NCBI RefSeq assembly: GCF_902500215.1
Contig: NZ_CABVOU010000031.1
Span: 1-64,000, forward strand
Direction of reading: 5' to 3'
Source of the DNA: Halomonas lysinitropha
Lineage (GTDB): Bacteria > Pseudomonadota > Gammaproteobacteria > Pseudomonadales > Halomonadaceae
DNA length: 64,000 nucleotides
Part shown: in pieces, positions 55,920 to 63,782 of the stretch
How positions within the stretch are numbered: position 1 is the stretch's first letter
Layout of the letters: each line of letters opens with the position of its first letter
Made by a program: the position numbers and the translations under genes
The notes under the pieces: generated by a model
What the model saw: only the letters and a program-made list of their open reading frames with translations
The model's database searches: none
Told to the model about the DNA's origin: nothing

Positions 55920-56027
55920 GAGCGTTCACCTCCTCCGGTGACGCAGATTGTGGGGCTCCCGCTCCCTATTTGCCACCCCCGGGGCTCAATAATTTGCCGG
56001 CCGCCCGTTAGCCCTTAGGCTGAAGTA

Positions 56028-56936
56028 TCAGCCCTTGGGACGGGGCGGAACCTTGTGTCGATGAGCGGCATTCTTCTCGAGATGTTCGATGACCAGACCG
56101 GCGATGTCCTTGCCGGTAGCCTTCTCGATGCCCTGCAGCCCCGGCGAGGAGTTGACCTCCATGATCACCGGGCCGTGGTTGGAGCGCAGCAGGTCGACGC
56201 CGGCCACCCGCAGTCCCATGGCCTTGGCGGCGCGAATCGCCGTGGAGCGTTCTTCCGGGGTGATGCGAATCGTGGTGGCGCTACCCCCCCGATGCAGGTT
56301 GGAGCGAAACTCGCCCTCGGCGGCCTGGCGCTTCATCGAGGCCACCACCTTGTCACCGATCACGAAGCAGCGGATATCGGCACCCTTCGCTTCCTTGATG
56401 TACTCCTGCACCATGATATTGGCCTTCATGCCCATGAAGGCCTGGATCACGCTTTCGGCGGCCTGATTGGTTTCGGCCAGGACGACCCCGATGCCCTGGG
56501 TGCCTTCCAGCAGCTTGATGACCAGCGGAGCCCCTCGGACCATGGTGATCAGATCGGGAATGTCGTCCGGGGAGTGCGCGAACCCGGTGATCGGCAGCCC
56601 CAGTCCCTTGCGCGAGAGCAGTTGCAGCGAGCGCAGCTTGTCCCGGGAACGGGTGATGGACACGTTGTCGTTGAGCACATAGGTGCCCATCATCTCGAAC
56701 TGGCGCAGTACCGCACAGCCGTAGAAGGTGATCGAGGAGCCGATGCGCGGGATCACCGCGCCGAAGGACTCGAGTTCCTCGCCCTTGTAGTGAATCGAGG
56801 GGTGATGCGAGGCGATGCTCATGTAGCAGCGCAGGGTGTCGACCACCCTTGCGGTGTGGCCTCGCCGCTCGGCGGCCTCGATCAGGCGCCGCGTGGAATA
56901 GAGGTTGCGGTTGCGGGATAGCAGCGCGATATGCAT
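56028..56936 (-). CDS. rimK: Ribosomal protein S6 glutamate ligase RimK
   Basis: A 302-residue ATP-grasp ligase that adds glutamates to the C-terminus of ribosomal protein S6. It starts [20 protein letters not shown] and has [63 protein letters not shown] and [19 protein letters not shown] with the metal-binding Glu and Asn. Length equals E. coli RimK. It is transcribed just after the gene for the RimB-like protein, 31 bp away. Confidence 0.95.
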   Translation of the reverse strand: MHIALLSRNRNLYSTRRLIEAAERRGHTARVVDTLRCYMSIASHHPSIHYKGEELESFGAVIPRIGSSITFYGCAVLRQFEMMGTYVLNDNVSITRSRDKLRSLQLLSRKGLGLPITGFAHSPDDIPDLITMVRGAPLVIKLLEGTQGIGVVLAETNQAAESVIQAFMGMKANIMVQEYIKEAKGADIRCFVIGDKVVASMKRQAAEGEFRSNLHRGGSATTIRITPEERSTAIRAAKAMGLRVAGVDLLRSNHGPVIMEVNSSPGLQGIEKATGKDIAGLVIEHLEKNAAHRHKVPPRPKG

Positions 56937-56967
56937 TCAGGGCTCCAGGGTCGGTGGCCGGAAAGGG

Positions 56968-57408
56968 TCAGGGTTCACCATGCAGGAAGGCCACACCAGG
57001 CGCGACCAGCAGGCGGCGCAGGGCTCGGCGGCCCAGCAGCATGGGGTGGCGCATATCGCGCCGATCGGTCAGGCTCAGCTCCACCGGGAACGACAGTGTG
57101 CCCAGTTGCATCGTCGTGCGGATCACGAAGCGCCACTCGGCCTGGCCGTTGGAACTGGTCACCCGCCGGCGGTCATGCAGGTGCATGCGGTGCACATGGG
57201 CCGGGGTGCTTGGTCCGCCGCTGCGGGTCGTGAAGCTGACCCAGAGTTGGTCGTCCTCTTCGTAGGACTCGATGTCCTCGGCATGTAGCGCCGAGGTTCG
57301 GGCGCCGGTATCGGCCTTGGCGCAGAGCGTCAGGTGCAACTCCGGCAAGGTGACCATCTCACGGCGACCGATCACCGCCATTGGCGTATAGGGCAGTTCT
57401 CTCATCAT
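56968..57408 (-). CDS. rimB: RimK-linked retropepsin-like zinc-protease family protein (RimB-like)
   Basis: A 146-residue protein with a retroviral-type aspartic protease fold. The active-site motif is CAKADTGARTSALHA, and the second half has RRDMRHPMLLGRRAL. Such proteins are called ATP-dependent zinc protease or RimB/RLAN and sit next to rimK; in Pseudomonas RimB modulates RimK activity. A GTG at 57429 is possible, but GGGAG before the ATG at 57408 favours the shorter form. Confidence 0.85.
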   Translation of the reverse strand: MMRELPYTPMAVIGRREMVTLPELHLTLCAKADTGARTSALHAEDIESYEEDDQLWVSFTTRSGGPSTPAHVHRMHLHDRRRVTSSNGQAEWRFVIRTTMQLGTLSFPVELSLTDRRDMRHPMLLGRRALRRLLVAPGVAFLHGEP

Positions 57409-57429
57409 TTCGCTCCCAGGTCTCTGCAC

Positions 57430-58455
57430 TCAGCGTGACAGGCCAGCCAGACGGCGGCCGATGGCGGAGTCCTTTTCGGCCGCGCGCAGGGTCATCAGCA
57501 GCGGCAGGCGCAGTCGAGGGATCAGCGCCAGGTCACGGGCCACTGCCGTGAAGTCCGACCCGGGCGTTTCGGCCAGCCGGGTCAGGAAGCGGGGCAGGCG
57601 CTCGGCATCTTCCAGGTGGTGCCAGCCGCGTCCGGCAATGGCCGCCAGCAGGTCGGGACCACAGGCGTCCGGGTCATCGAGCAGCTCATCGAACCAGGCG
57701 CCGGCGAGCTCGAGCGAAGCGCCGCTCATGGCGCGCACGCAGGCGCAGAAAATCTCGATATCCCCCATGCGGCTTGCTGCCTCCCCGCGACGGCGTAGCG
57801 CGCGTGCCAGGTCGTCGGAAATCGCCACATGCTCCAGACAGTAGCACAGCGGGACCAGCACCTCGCCAGGCAGGGTGTCGAGGCGTGCGGCCAGCGTCCG
57901 GCTCGAGGTCGCGTCGAGGCGCACCGCGAAATCGGCCAGGCCCTGCAGGCCAAGGGCTCGCCAGTCGATCTCCTGCTGACCGCTCAGATAGGCCTCTGCC
58001 GGCTCGAGATGCTGGCTGGCGGGCAGTCTCGTATCCAGGCTGGCGCGAGCATGCAGCATGGCCTGGAAGGGCAACGCGGGGGTGAAGGCCAGGGGATTGT
58101 CTTTCATCAGATTGTCGATCTGAGAGCTCTCTGCGCGCCCCAGGCCCTGCACGCTGTGGCCGAGGGTTTCCAGGAGGCGCTGCACGAAAGCGTCCCGCGG
58201 GGCCGGGACGAGATGACCCTGTTCGTCCAGCGGCAAGGCCAGGAACCAGATCAGCGGGTCTTCCAGGTCTCCCAGGCGGAACACCATGGCCAGGCGAGCC
58301 GTGCCTTGCCAGGGGGCCGGCCACGCTTGTTCGCCGAGCTCGAAGGCGGCCAGGGTATCGAGCGCGCAGGGCTCGACCCGCCGTCCCAGGTGGTAGAACC
58401 TCACCTCGGCACCGCTGCGCAGGAAGAAATCGTGAAGGCTGTGGATCGGTTGCAT
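57430..58455 (-). CDS. DUF3549 family protein
   Basis: A 341-residue soluble protein matching DUF3549 of gammaproteobacteria. It starts IHSLHDFFLRSGAEVRFYHLGRRV and has WPAPWQGTARLAMVF and PLIWFLALPLDEQGHLVPAPRD, then a helical repeat-like C-terminal half with many short Leu-rich helices. Function is unknown. It precedes rimB and rimK on the same strand with 21 bp to the rimB start, so all three may be one operon. Confidence 0.85.
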   Translation of the reverse strand: MQPIHSLHDFFLRSGAEVRFYHLGRRVEPCALDTLAAFELGEQAWPAPWQGTARLAMVFRLGDLEDPLIWFLALPLDEQGHLVPAPRDAFVQRLLETLGHSVQGLGRAESSQIDNLMKDNPLAFTPALPFQAMLHARASLDTRLPASQHLEPAEAYLSGQQEIDWRALGLQGLADFAVRLDATSSRTLAARLDTLPGEVLVPLCYCLEHVAISDDLARALRRRGEAASRMGDIEIFCACVRAMSGASLELAGAWFDELLDDPDACGPDLLAAIAGRGWHHLEDAERLPRFLTRLAETPGSDFTAVARDLALIPRLRLPLLMTLRAAEKDSAIGRRLAGLSR

Positions 58456-58541
58456 GCTCTCTCCGGGTCAGGAACCGTGCACTCTACCGCGGCGTCGGGG
58501 TGCTGTCAGCCGCCCGAGAAAACCATCATCGCCGTCTGCTG

Positions 58542-58560
58542 CTGGTCAGTTGTTGACCAG
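58542..58560. promoter_or_regulatory. Inverted repeat CTGGTCA-N5-TGACCAG
   Basis: A perfect 7-bp inverted repeat with a 5-base centre, between the divergent DUF3549 and yqcC genes. Its spacing suits a dimeric regulator binding site. No cognate regulator can be named. Confidence 0.5.
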
Positions 58561-58608
58561 TCCTGCTCATGGCCCATGGGAAGCGGCCAGGGGAGACCTT
58601 TCCAGTGT

Positions 58609-58617
58609 TTATCCACA
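58609..58617 (+). promoter_or_regulatory. Perfect DnaA box TTATCCACA
   Basis: The nonamer TTATCCACA is identical to the high-affinity E. coli DnaA box. It lies in the DUF3549/yqcC intergenic region. Only one perfect copy is seen here, so it is not an origin; it could titrate DnaA or be a chance match. Confidence 0.5.
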
Positions 58618-58634
58618 GGCCCGTTCAGGATATC

Positions 58635-58649
58635 TGTGCACTGTGCACA
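58635..58649. promoter_or_regulatory. Palindrome TGTGCACTGTGCACA
   Basis: A perfect odd palindrome with 7-bp arms around one central T, about 95 bp upstream of yqcC. It also reads as two overlapping TGTGCAC repeats. It is a plausible operator for a LacI- or GntR-like protein. Confidence 0.5.
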
Positions 58650-58742
58650 AGATGGCCGGCCAGGCAGTGGAAGGCCCCGCGGGGTGGCCAGCGGCGGGGC
58701 CGAACGGAGATAATGACTCTACATGCACCGAAGAGACTGCCC

Positions 58743-59075
58743 ATGACCGTTCACGACGAACTCGGCACCGCCCTGCGCGAGCTCGAGGCCACCATGAAGG
58801 CCGCCAACCTGTGGCGCATGGAGCGACCCGAGCCGGACGCCTTCCACAGCGTCCAGCCGTTCTGCATCGACACCATGACGCTCCCCCAGTGGCTGCGCTT
58901 CGTGTTCATCGTGCGCCTGGAGGCCCTGGTCGAGTCGCGTTCGCCGATGCCGGCGACCTGCGACGTCGCCCCGGCGGTGGACGCCTGGCTGCAGCAGGAA
59001 GGGGCACGTGCCAGCGACCGGCTGCTGATGAGCAAGGTGGTCGAGGAGATCGACCGGTTGGTCACCGAGAACTGA
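58743..59075 (+). CDS. yqcC: YqcC family protein (DUF446)
   Basis: A 110-residue small cytoplasmic protein. The landmarks FCIDTMTLPQWLRFVFIVRLE and the N-terminal ELEATMKAANLW match YqcC of E. coli, whose crystal structures show an all-helical bundle with unknown function. The ATG at 58743 gives the family length. It is followed by the GGCT-fold gene after 18 bp. In other gammaproteobacteria yqcC lies next to truC, which is absent here. Confidence 0.88.
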   Translation: MTVHDELGTALRELEATMKAANLWRMERPEPDAFHSVQPFCIDTMTLPQWLRFVFIVRLEALVESRSPMPATCDVAPAVDAWLQQEGARASDRLLMSKVVEEIDRLVTEN

Positions 59076-59093
59076 TACTGTCGGAATCCTGAG

Positions 59094-59594
59094 ATGCCTT
59101 ACTACTTTGCCTATGGCAGCAACATGAACCCCGAACGGGTCGCGGCTCGGATCGGCGCGACCCGCAGGGTGCTGGCTGGCGTGCTGCATGACCATGCGCT
59201 GCGCTTCGACAAGGCGTCCCGAGTGGCGGGCATCGCCCACGCCAACGTGTTGCCCCGACAGGGCGAGCGCGTGGAAGGGGCGCTGTTCGAGCTCGAACAT
59301 CCCGCCCAGATTCGACACATGGATCGCTTCGAGGGCTATCCCCAGGAGTACGGTCGTCACCGCCTGCCGGTGGCGACCCGCGAAGGGGCGATCGACGCCT
59401 GGGTCTATATCGCCGCGCCGGGAACCACCGCTGAGGCGTTGCGTCCGGCGCGAGAATATCTCGAGCACCTGCTGGCCGGAGAGCCCTTCCTCAGTGCCGC
59501 CTATCATGCGCGCCTCTCCGCGGTGGAGGCGGTCACCGGGCTCGATGACACGAGCCTGGCGGCACTCGGGCTCTCGCGGCATTCTCCGCGCTAG
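59094..59594 (+). CDS. Gamma-glutamylcyclotransferase family protein
   Basis: A 166-residue GGCT-fold protein. The substrate loop YFAYGSNMNPERV is at the N-terminus, and EGALFELEHPAQIRHMDRFEGYPQEY supplies the catalytic Glu region. HRLPV and AWVYIA complete the barrel. Members form 5-oxoproline from gamma-glutamyl compounds, but many act on other amides. It ends at a strong terminator. Confidence 0.88.
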   Translation: MPYYFAYGSNMNPERVAARIGATRRVLAGVLHDHALRFDKASRVAGIAHANVLPRQGERVEGALFELEHPAQIRHMDRFEGYPQEYGRHRLPVATREGAIDAWVYIAAPGTTAEALRPAREYLEHLLAGEPFLSAAYHARLSAVEAVTGLDDTSLAALGLSRHSPR

Positions 59595-59616
59595 CTAGCC
59601 CCCGGCCGATGTCAAA

Positions 59617-59652
59617 CGCGAGAAGGCCCGCCTTTCGGCGGGCCTCCTCGCG
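59617..59652. terminator. Bidirectional terminator between GGCT and ompW
   Basis: Long stem CGCGAGAAGGCCCGCC / GGCGGGCCTCCTCGCG with one mismatch region and loop TTTC, between convergent genes. Confidence 0.8.
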
Positions 59653-59664
59653 TCGGGCGGGGGA

Positions 59665-60294
59665 TCAGAAGCGGTAGCTGAGGCCCGCCATCACCACCAG
59701 CGGATCGATCTCGACCGTGCCGATATCGGATCCATTCAGGCTGGCATCGGTATCGATATCGATATACCAGGCGGCGGCGTTGAGCGCCCAGTTGTCGTCG
59801 ATCAGCAGATCGACGCCCAACTGACCGGCGGCACCCCAGGAATCGTCCAGGTCGAGCTCATCCCCGGTGGCGATCTCCTCGTCGGAGAAGAGGGTGTAGT
59901 TGATGCCGATGCCGGCATAGGGTTGAACTCGAGCCGCGGTGCCACCCAGCGGGTAGTACTGCAGGGTCAGGGTCGGTGGCAGGTGGTTCGTCGAGGCGAG
60001 ATTGGCGCCGTTGAGCTCGATGTCATGATCGAAGGGTTCGGCGGCCAGCAGTTCCACGCCCAGCTTGTCGGTAGCACGATAGCCCAGGGTAAAGGCGAAG
60101 GCGCTATCATCCCGAACATCAACGTCGAAGGCGCCATTGGCCAATGAGCCGTTGTCGCTGGTGGGTTCGACCTTGGCCACGCCCAACCGGGTGAAGAAAT
60201 CACCGGCTCCGTAGGCGAAGGCCTGGGTGCTGGTAGTGAAGGCGGCCGCAGCGATGCCGGCGGCGAGCAAGGTGGGAAGAGCGATATTGCGCAT
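59665..60294 (-). CDS. ompW: OmpW family outer membrane protein
   Basis: A 209-residue protein with a signal peptide (cleavage after QAFA near residue 27). The mature protein shows alternating strands of an eight-stranded beta-barrel. Landmarks are FFTRLGVAKVEPTS, LGVELLAAEPFDHDI, THLPPTLTLQYYPLGG, VQPYAGIGINYTLF and the C-terminal VMAGLSYRF, ending in Phe for Bam recognition. OmpW forms a narrow hydrophobic channel and responds to salt and redox changes in other bacteria. Confidence 0.93.
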   Translation of the reverse strand: MRNIALPTLLAAGIAAAAFTTSTQAFAYGAGDFFTRLGVAKVEPTSDNGSLANGAFDVDVRDDSAFAFTLGYRATDKLGVELLAAEPFDHDIELNGANLASTNHLPPTLTLQYYPLGGTAARVQPYAGIGINYTLFSDEEIATGDELDLDDSWGAAGQLGVDLLIDDNWALNAAAWYIDIDTDASLNGSDIGTVEIDPLVVMAGLSYRF

Positions 60295-60525
60295 GTTTCA
60301 ACTCCTGAATGACAAATGTGCGGCCGCTTGCCGCCAGCCATGTAAGGTGTCCCCAGTCTATCGTTTCGGGGTCGAAGCGTTATTGATCCAGCGCAAGCTT
60401 TATCTGTCATGCGAATGAAAGAGTGGATGGTAAGACGCTGTCAGGGTCGGATGGCATGCCTTGTTTGGGCTCGCATCTCTGCCGTGAATCGTCTTGACTG
60501 GAAATAGGCGAAAAGGAGAGCCGAG

Positions 60526-60819
60526 ATGGAGACCGAAACACGTCGACGCCTGCCCGGCGTGACCCTGGGGGCGATGCTGCTGGCGGCGGCGCTGGCGCTT
60601 TGGTTGCTGTGGCAGCCCGACCTGATCAGCACCTTGCCGATGGCACTGCGCCTGCCGCTGATCGGGCTGGGAGTCTGGGCGCTGGGTGCGGCCTTCATGG
60701 CGGCCATGGGGCTGGAGGCACACCGCTACTGGTTGCGGCGGATGACCACACCTCCCTGGAGTCTTATAGCGCTAGGGGCTTTCACCCTGGTGCTGCTGGT
60801 GCGGGCGGCCATCGTCTGA
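60526..60819 (+). CDS. Small membrane protein, YbgE-like
   Basis: A 97-residue protein with three hydrophobic helices (about 13-30, 39-62 and 77-96). LGVWALGAAFMAAMGLEAHRYWLR and PPWSLIALGAFTLVLL give the length and topology of the YbgE protein found with cytochrome bd oxidase genes. No cydAB genes are present in this window, so the label is tentative. AAGGAGAG precedes the ATG. Confidence 0.55.
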   Translation: METETRRRLPGVTLGAMLLAAALALWLLWQPDLISTLPMALRLPLIGLGVWALGAAFMAAMGLEAHRYWLRRMTTPPWSLIALGAFTLVLLVRAAIV

Positions 60820-60866
60820 CCCATCAGGCAGGGTGCCGCTGCCAAGCTGATGGAGAGCCGGAAAAC

Positions 60867-60893
60867 AGGAAAGCCGCCCAAGGGCGGCTTCCT
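60867..60893 (+). terminator. Terminator after the YbgE-like gene
   Basis: Stem AGGAAAGCCGCCC / GGGCGGCTTCCT with a 2-base loop and one bulged A, about 48 bp after the stop. Confidence 0.65.
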
Positions 60894-60945
60894 GCGTGTG
60901 CACCAGACAGTCGCGCACTGCGATGCCTGGTGGCCCGTTAACGGC

Positions 60946-60967
60946 AAGGGCTCCCGGAGGAGCCCTT
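60946..60967 (-). terminator. Terminator of putP
   Basis: Perfect 9-bp stem AAGGGCTCC / GGAGCCCTT with a 4-base loop, about 40 bp past the putP stop on the minus strand. Confidence 0.65.
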
Positions 60968-61006
60968 TCACTAGCTTCAGTGCGTTAGACGCGCTCTCGC
61001 GCTCTG

Positions 61007-62497
61007 TTAGCGACTGATCTGCTGATACTCACCGGCGTCGACAGTCACGCTGCTCACCACCAGAATGGCGATGAAAGCAGCGATGAAGCCAGGAATGATC
61101 TCGTACACGCCGGGACCTCCCATGAACGAGGCGTTCCAGCCCAGCGAGATCCAGAGCATGACGGTGACGGCACCCACCACCATGCCCGCCAGGGCGCCAG
61201 CGCCGTTGGTGCGCGACCACATCAGCGACAGGATGATCAGCGGGCCGAACGCCGCACCAAAGCCAGCCCAGGCGTTACTGACCAGCCCCAGAACCTGAGA
61301 GGTCGGATCGGATGCAATGACGGCGGCAACAAGACCCACCACAACGACGCTGATCCGGCCAACGGCGACGACCTCCTTCTCCGTCGCCTCCTTGCGCAGG
61401 AAGAGGCGGTAGAAATCCTCAGTCAGTGAGGAGGACGACACCAGAAGCTGACTGGAAATGGTGCTCATGATCGCCGCCAGCAACGCCGCATAGAGGAAGC
61501 CGGTGACCAGCGGATGGAACAGCAGGTTCGCCAGGATGATGAAGATCGTTTCCGGATCCTGGACATCCATGCCGTTGCGTACTGCATAGGCACGCCCGAA
61601 GATACCAAGAGAGATCGCGCCGATCAGGGAGATGAGCATCCAGCTCATGCCGATGTTACGGGCAATGGGAACATCCTTCTGAGACCGGATGGCCATGAAG
61701 CGCACGATGATGTGCGGCTGCCCGAAGTATCCCAGACCCCAGGTCACCGCAGAGAGCCAGCCGACAATGGTCAGTCCCTCCGTCCACGAGAGAAGTGTAG
61801 GATCTACCTCATTCAGGGTCTGTGAGGCCTGGGAGAAACCCCCGCCACCCTCGCCAAAGAGCACCACCGCCGGCATGATCACCAGGGCCAGCATCATGAT
61901 GCAGCCCTGCACGAAGTCCGTCATGCTAACGGCCAGGAAGCCGCCAACCACCGTGTATACAAGCACCACGCCCAGTGTGATGAAGACGCCCGACGCGTAG
62001 TCGCTCATGCCACCAATGTTGAGAACGCCGGAAAACGCGCTTTCGAACAGCTTGCCGCCTGCCACCAGGCCTGAGGCCGTGTATACCGCAAAGAAGATCA
62101 CGATGACGATAGCGGATACCGTTCTCAGCGGAATGGCCTGAGTCGGGAACCGATTTCCCAGGAATTCCGGAATGGTGATCGCATCATTATAGTGAAGCGT
62201 CTGCTCGCGAAGGCGAGGTGCGACAAGCGTCCAGTTGAAGAACGCACCCACGAGCAGGCCGATACCGATCCAGGCAGACCCCAGACCCGATACGAACATC
62301 GCCCCGGGGAGGCCCAGCAGCAACCAGCCGCTCATGTCCGAAGCGCCGGCCGACAGGGCCGCGACCTGTGGACTGAGCTGTCGGCCACCCAGCATGTAAT
62401 CCTCAGAGGTGGACGTGGACTTGCGCATTGCATAAAAGCCGATGGCGATCATGAGCGCAAAGTAAGCGAAGAGACTGATCCAGACACCTATAGCCAT
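61007..62497 (-). CDS. putP: Sodium/proline symporter PutP
   Basis: A 496-residue sodium:solute symporter with about thirteen membrane helices. Family landmarks are SEDYMLGGRQLSP, AALSAGASDMSGWLLLGLPG (Na+ site region), YNDAITIPEFLGNRF and GLGYFGQPHIIVRFMAIRS, all typical of PutP. AAIMSTISSQLLVSSSSLTEDF near residue 335-360 carries the conserved Ser/Thr ligands. It imports proline, used both as nutrient and osmoprotectant. No putA gene is adjacent. Confidence 0.93.
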   Translation of the reverse strand: MAIGVWISLFAYFALMIAIGFYAMRKSTSTSEDYMLGGRQLSPQVAALSAGASDMSGWLLLGLPGAMFVSGLGSAWIGIGLLVGAFFNWTLVAPRLREQTLHYNDAITIPEFLGNRFPTQAIPLRTVSAIVIVIFFAVYTASGLVAGGKLFESAFSGVLNIGGMSDYASGVFITLGVVLVYTVVGGFLAVSMTDFVQGCIMMLALVIMPAVVLFGEGGGGFSQASQTLNEVDPTLLSWTEGLTIVGWLSAVTWGLGYFGQPHIIVRFMAIRSQKDVPIARNIGMSWMLISLIGAISLGIFGRAYAVRNGMDVQDPETIFIILANLLFHPLVTGFLYAALLAAIMSTISSQLLVSSSSLTEDFYRLFLRKEATEKEVVAVGRISVVVVGLVAAVIASDPTSQVLGLVSNAWAGFGAAFGPLIILSLMWSRTNGAGALAGMVVGAVTVMLWISLGWNASFMGGPGVYEIIPGFIAAFIAILVVSSVTVDAGEYQQISR

Positions 62498-63093
62498 AAA
62501 ACTTCTCCAGTTCGTCAGGACGGAGCTAGCTCCGACAGGTCAGCGCGTCTACCGTGCAACACCGGTAGCGCCCCGCTTTATTTGTTAATTTCGTATTCTA
62601 TTCACGCAACTAGGCGCTACAGCCTGTGACGCCAGACCTTGTATCTCGGTGCTCACCTCCTGTCGTTCCGTTCTTGTTTTTCAATGCCTTAAAAGCAAAG
62701 TGCCCTTCAATCCTTTCCGGTGCCTGCTGGCAACATTGATACGTTGCCTCCTGTGGCTGATGTATGGATAGTTCACTCCACTCTGTCGCAAAGCGTAGCA
62801 GGAAACTCGGGCCACCTGTCCTTCGTTGGGTCTTTGCCCGGGGAGCAGGAGCCGCTGAGGCGGGTCCGGTCCGAGATGAGCGAGGGGGTCGACCGGCAGG
62901 TTAGCTCATGCGGGACACCGGTCACCTTCGGAAGGGGTCTCCTTAAGTTCGATCCCTACCCGAGAGAAATCAGGGGAATGATAGTGGACAGCGGCGTCGA
63001 GGGGACTCTGTCGGATCGCACTCGTCATGAACCCTGCTCTTTCGGTTAATGCTACATGACATCATATCGTTCCGGGGTCAGATTCAACGTTCC
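62498..63093. other. Long intergenic region upstream of putP
   Basis: 596 bp with no supported gene. A frame at 62720-63049 could code 109 residues but shows no family motif and atypical composition. Close to putP lie a 14-bp palindrome and a CTACCG / CGGTAG hairpin (about 62549-62568). Around 62780-62970 the sequence is rich in short complementary stretches, e.g. CCTTCGGAAGG, and could form a structured RNA, but I recognise no riboswitch or sRNA family. Confidence 0.5.
62521..62534. promoter_or_regulatory. Palindrome CGGAGCTAGCTCCG upstream of putP
   Basis: A perfect 14-bp palindrome 24 bp upstream of the putP start. It may be an operator or may fold at the 5' end of the putP leader. Confidence 0.45.
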
Positions 63094-63465
63094 TTACTCG
63101 CTTTGCTTCCGTTTCACGAGATCGGTGTGGGCCGCAAGATGGTCGCGCAGAGCGGCAAACTCCTCCTGGCCGGTGGCGTCGAGTAGCGGTTTTCCTCGGG
63201 TTGCACGGCCATGGCGCCCGTGTTCCTCCATCAGCCGCTGGGCGCGGCGACGAATCCCCTCAAGATAGTCGTCATGGCGGATCGGGTAGCCGATGATGGC
63301 GTTCCATTCGGTTTCGCTGACGCGACTCTCCAGTGCCTTGTCGAACAGATCGAGAAGCTGCTCGGGTTCAGTGCGGTATCGCGGGGTGCCGGATAGCATC
63401 AGCAGGGCGATCATGCCGCCAAAGATGGCCAGGCAGACAACGAGGACCAGCAGGAAGAGGGCCAT
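63094..63465 (-). CDS. Hypothetical protein with N-terminal membrane helix
   Basis: A 123-residue protein with one N-terminal helix (ALFLLVLVVCLAIFGGMIALLML) and a charged cytoplasmic domain of about 95 residues (LLDLFDKALESRVSETEWNAIIGYPIRHDDYLEGI; RAQRLMEEHGRHGR). It resembles small inner-membrane proteins of gammaproteobacteria with no known role. The codon bias matches neighbouring genes. It stands alone between the putP leader and the tRNA gene. Confidence 0.65.
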   Translation of the reverse strand: MALFLLVLVVCLAIFGGMIALLMLSGTPRYRTEPEQLLDLFDKALESRVSETEWNAIIGYPIRHDDYLEGIRRRAQRLMEEHGRHGRATRGKPLLDATGQEEFAALRDHLAAHTDLVKRKQSE

Positions 63466-63566
63466 GGTTCGCGACTCCGGATGGCCGGACCCGAAGACTG
63501 CCAGGCCCGGTGATGCGGTGTATGCCTAACGAAACATACACGACGCCCTGTTCGAATCACAGCCAT

Positions 63567-63587
63567 ATCACGACGATATGTCGTGAT
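63567..63587. repeat. Inverted repeat ATCACGAC-N5-GTCGTGAT
   Basis: A perfect 8-bp stem with a 5-base loop, about 80 bp past the 3' end of tRNA-Gly on the minus strand and 100 bp upstream of the small hypothetical gene. It may end the tRNA transcript or act as an operator. No T run follows on either strand. Confidence 0.5.
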
Positions 63588-63666
63588 GTGCTGCGACAGG
63601 GTCTTGAGAAGAATCAGGAGCTTGCCGGAAGGAGGTGTCGCTGGAAGACGTTCGATGACAGCCGGT

Positions 63667-63740
63667 TGGAGCGGGTGAAGGGAATCGAACCCTCGTCTTA
63701 AGCTTGGGAAGCTTCTGCTCTACCATTGAGCTACACCCGC
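63667..63740 (-). tRNA. tRNA-Gly (CCC)
   Basis: A 74-nt cloverleaf on the minus strand. The acceptor stem is GCGGGTG / CACCCGC, the D arm GCTCAATGGTAGAGC, the anticodon loop TTCCCAA with anticodon CCC, and the T arm GAGGGTTCGATTCCCTT. CCA is encoded. It closely resembles E. coli tRNA-Gly(CCC), which reads GGG codons. Confidence 0.96.
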
Positions 63741-63752
63741 AAGGCGACTTCT

Positions 63753-63782
63753 ACAGTAAAACCAGGCGCTTAGCCTTTGCAA
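63753..63782 (-). promoter_or_regulatory. Predicted promoter of tRNA-Gly
   Basis: Read on the minus strand, TTGCAA (63777-63782) and TACTGT (63753-63758) are separated by 18 bp and lie just upstream of the tRNA. The -10 is about 12 bp from the mature 5' end. Beyond it, 63783-64000 shows no gene or RNA that I can support. Confidence 0.4.

Noticed and set aside
58609-58617. Replication origin
   Set aside because: A single DnaA box without an AT-rich unwinding region or dnaA/dnaN genes nearby does not make an origin.
62720-63049. Possible 109-residue gene upstream of putP
   Set aside because: No ribosome site, no family motif and atypical residue use; kept only as part of the unexplained intergenic region.
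63546-63605. Possible tRNA remnant around GTTCGAATC near the tRNA-Gly gene
   Set aside because: The T-loop-like string is not flanked by a 5-bp stem and no other tRNA arm is present.
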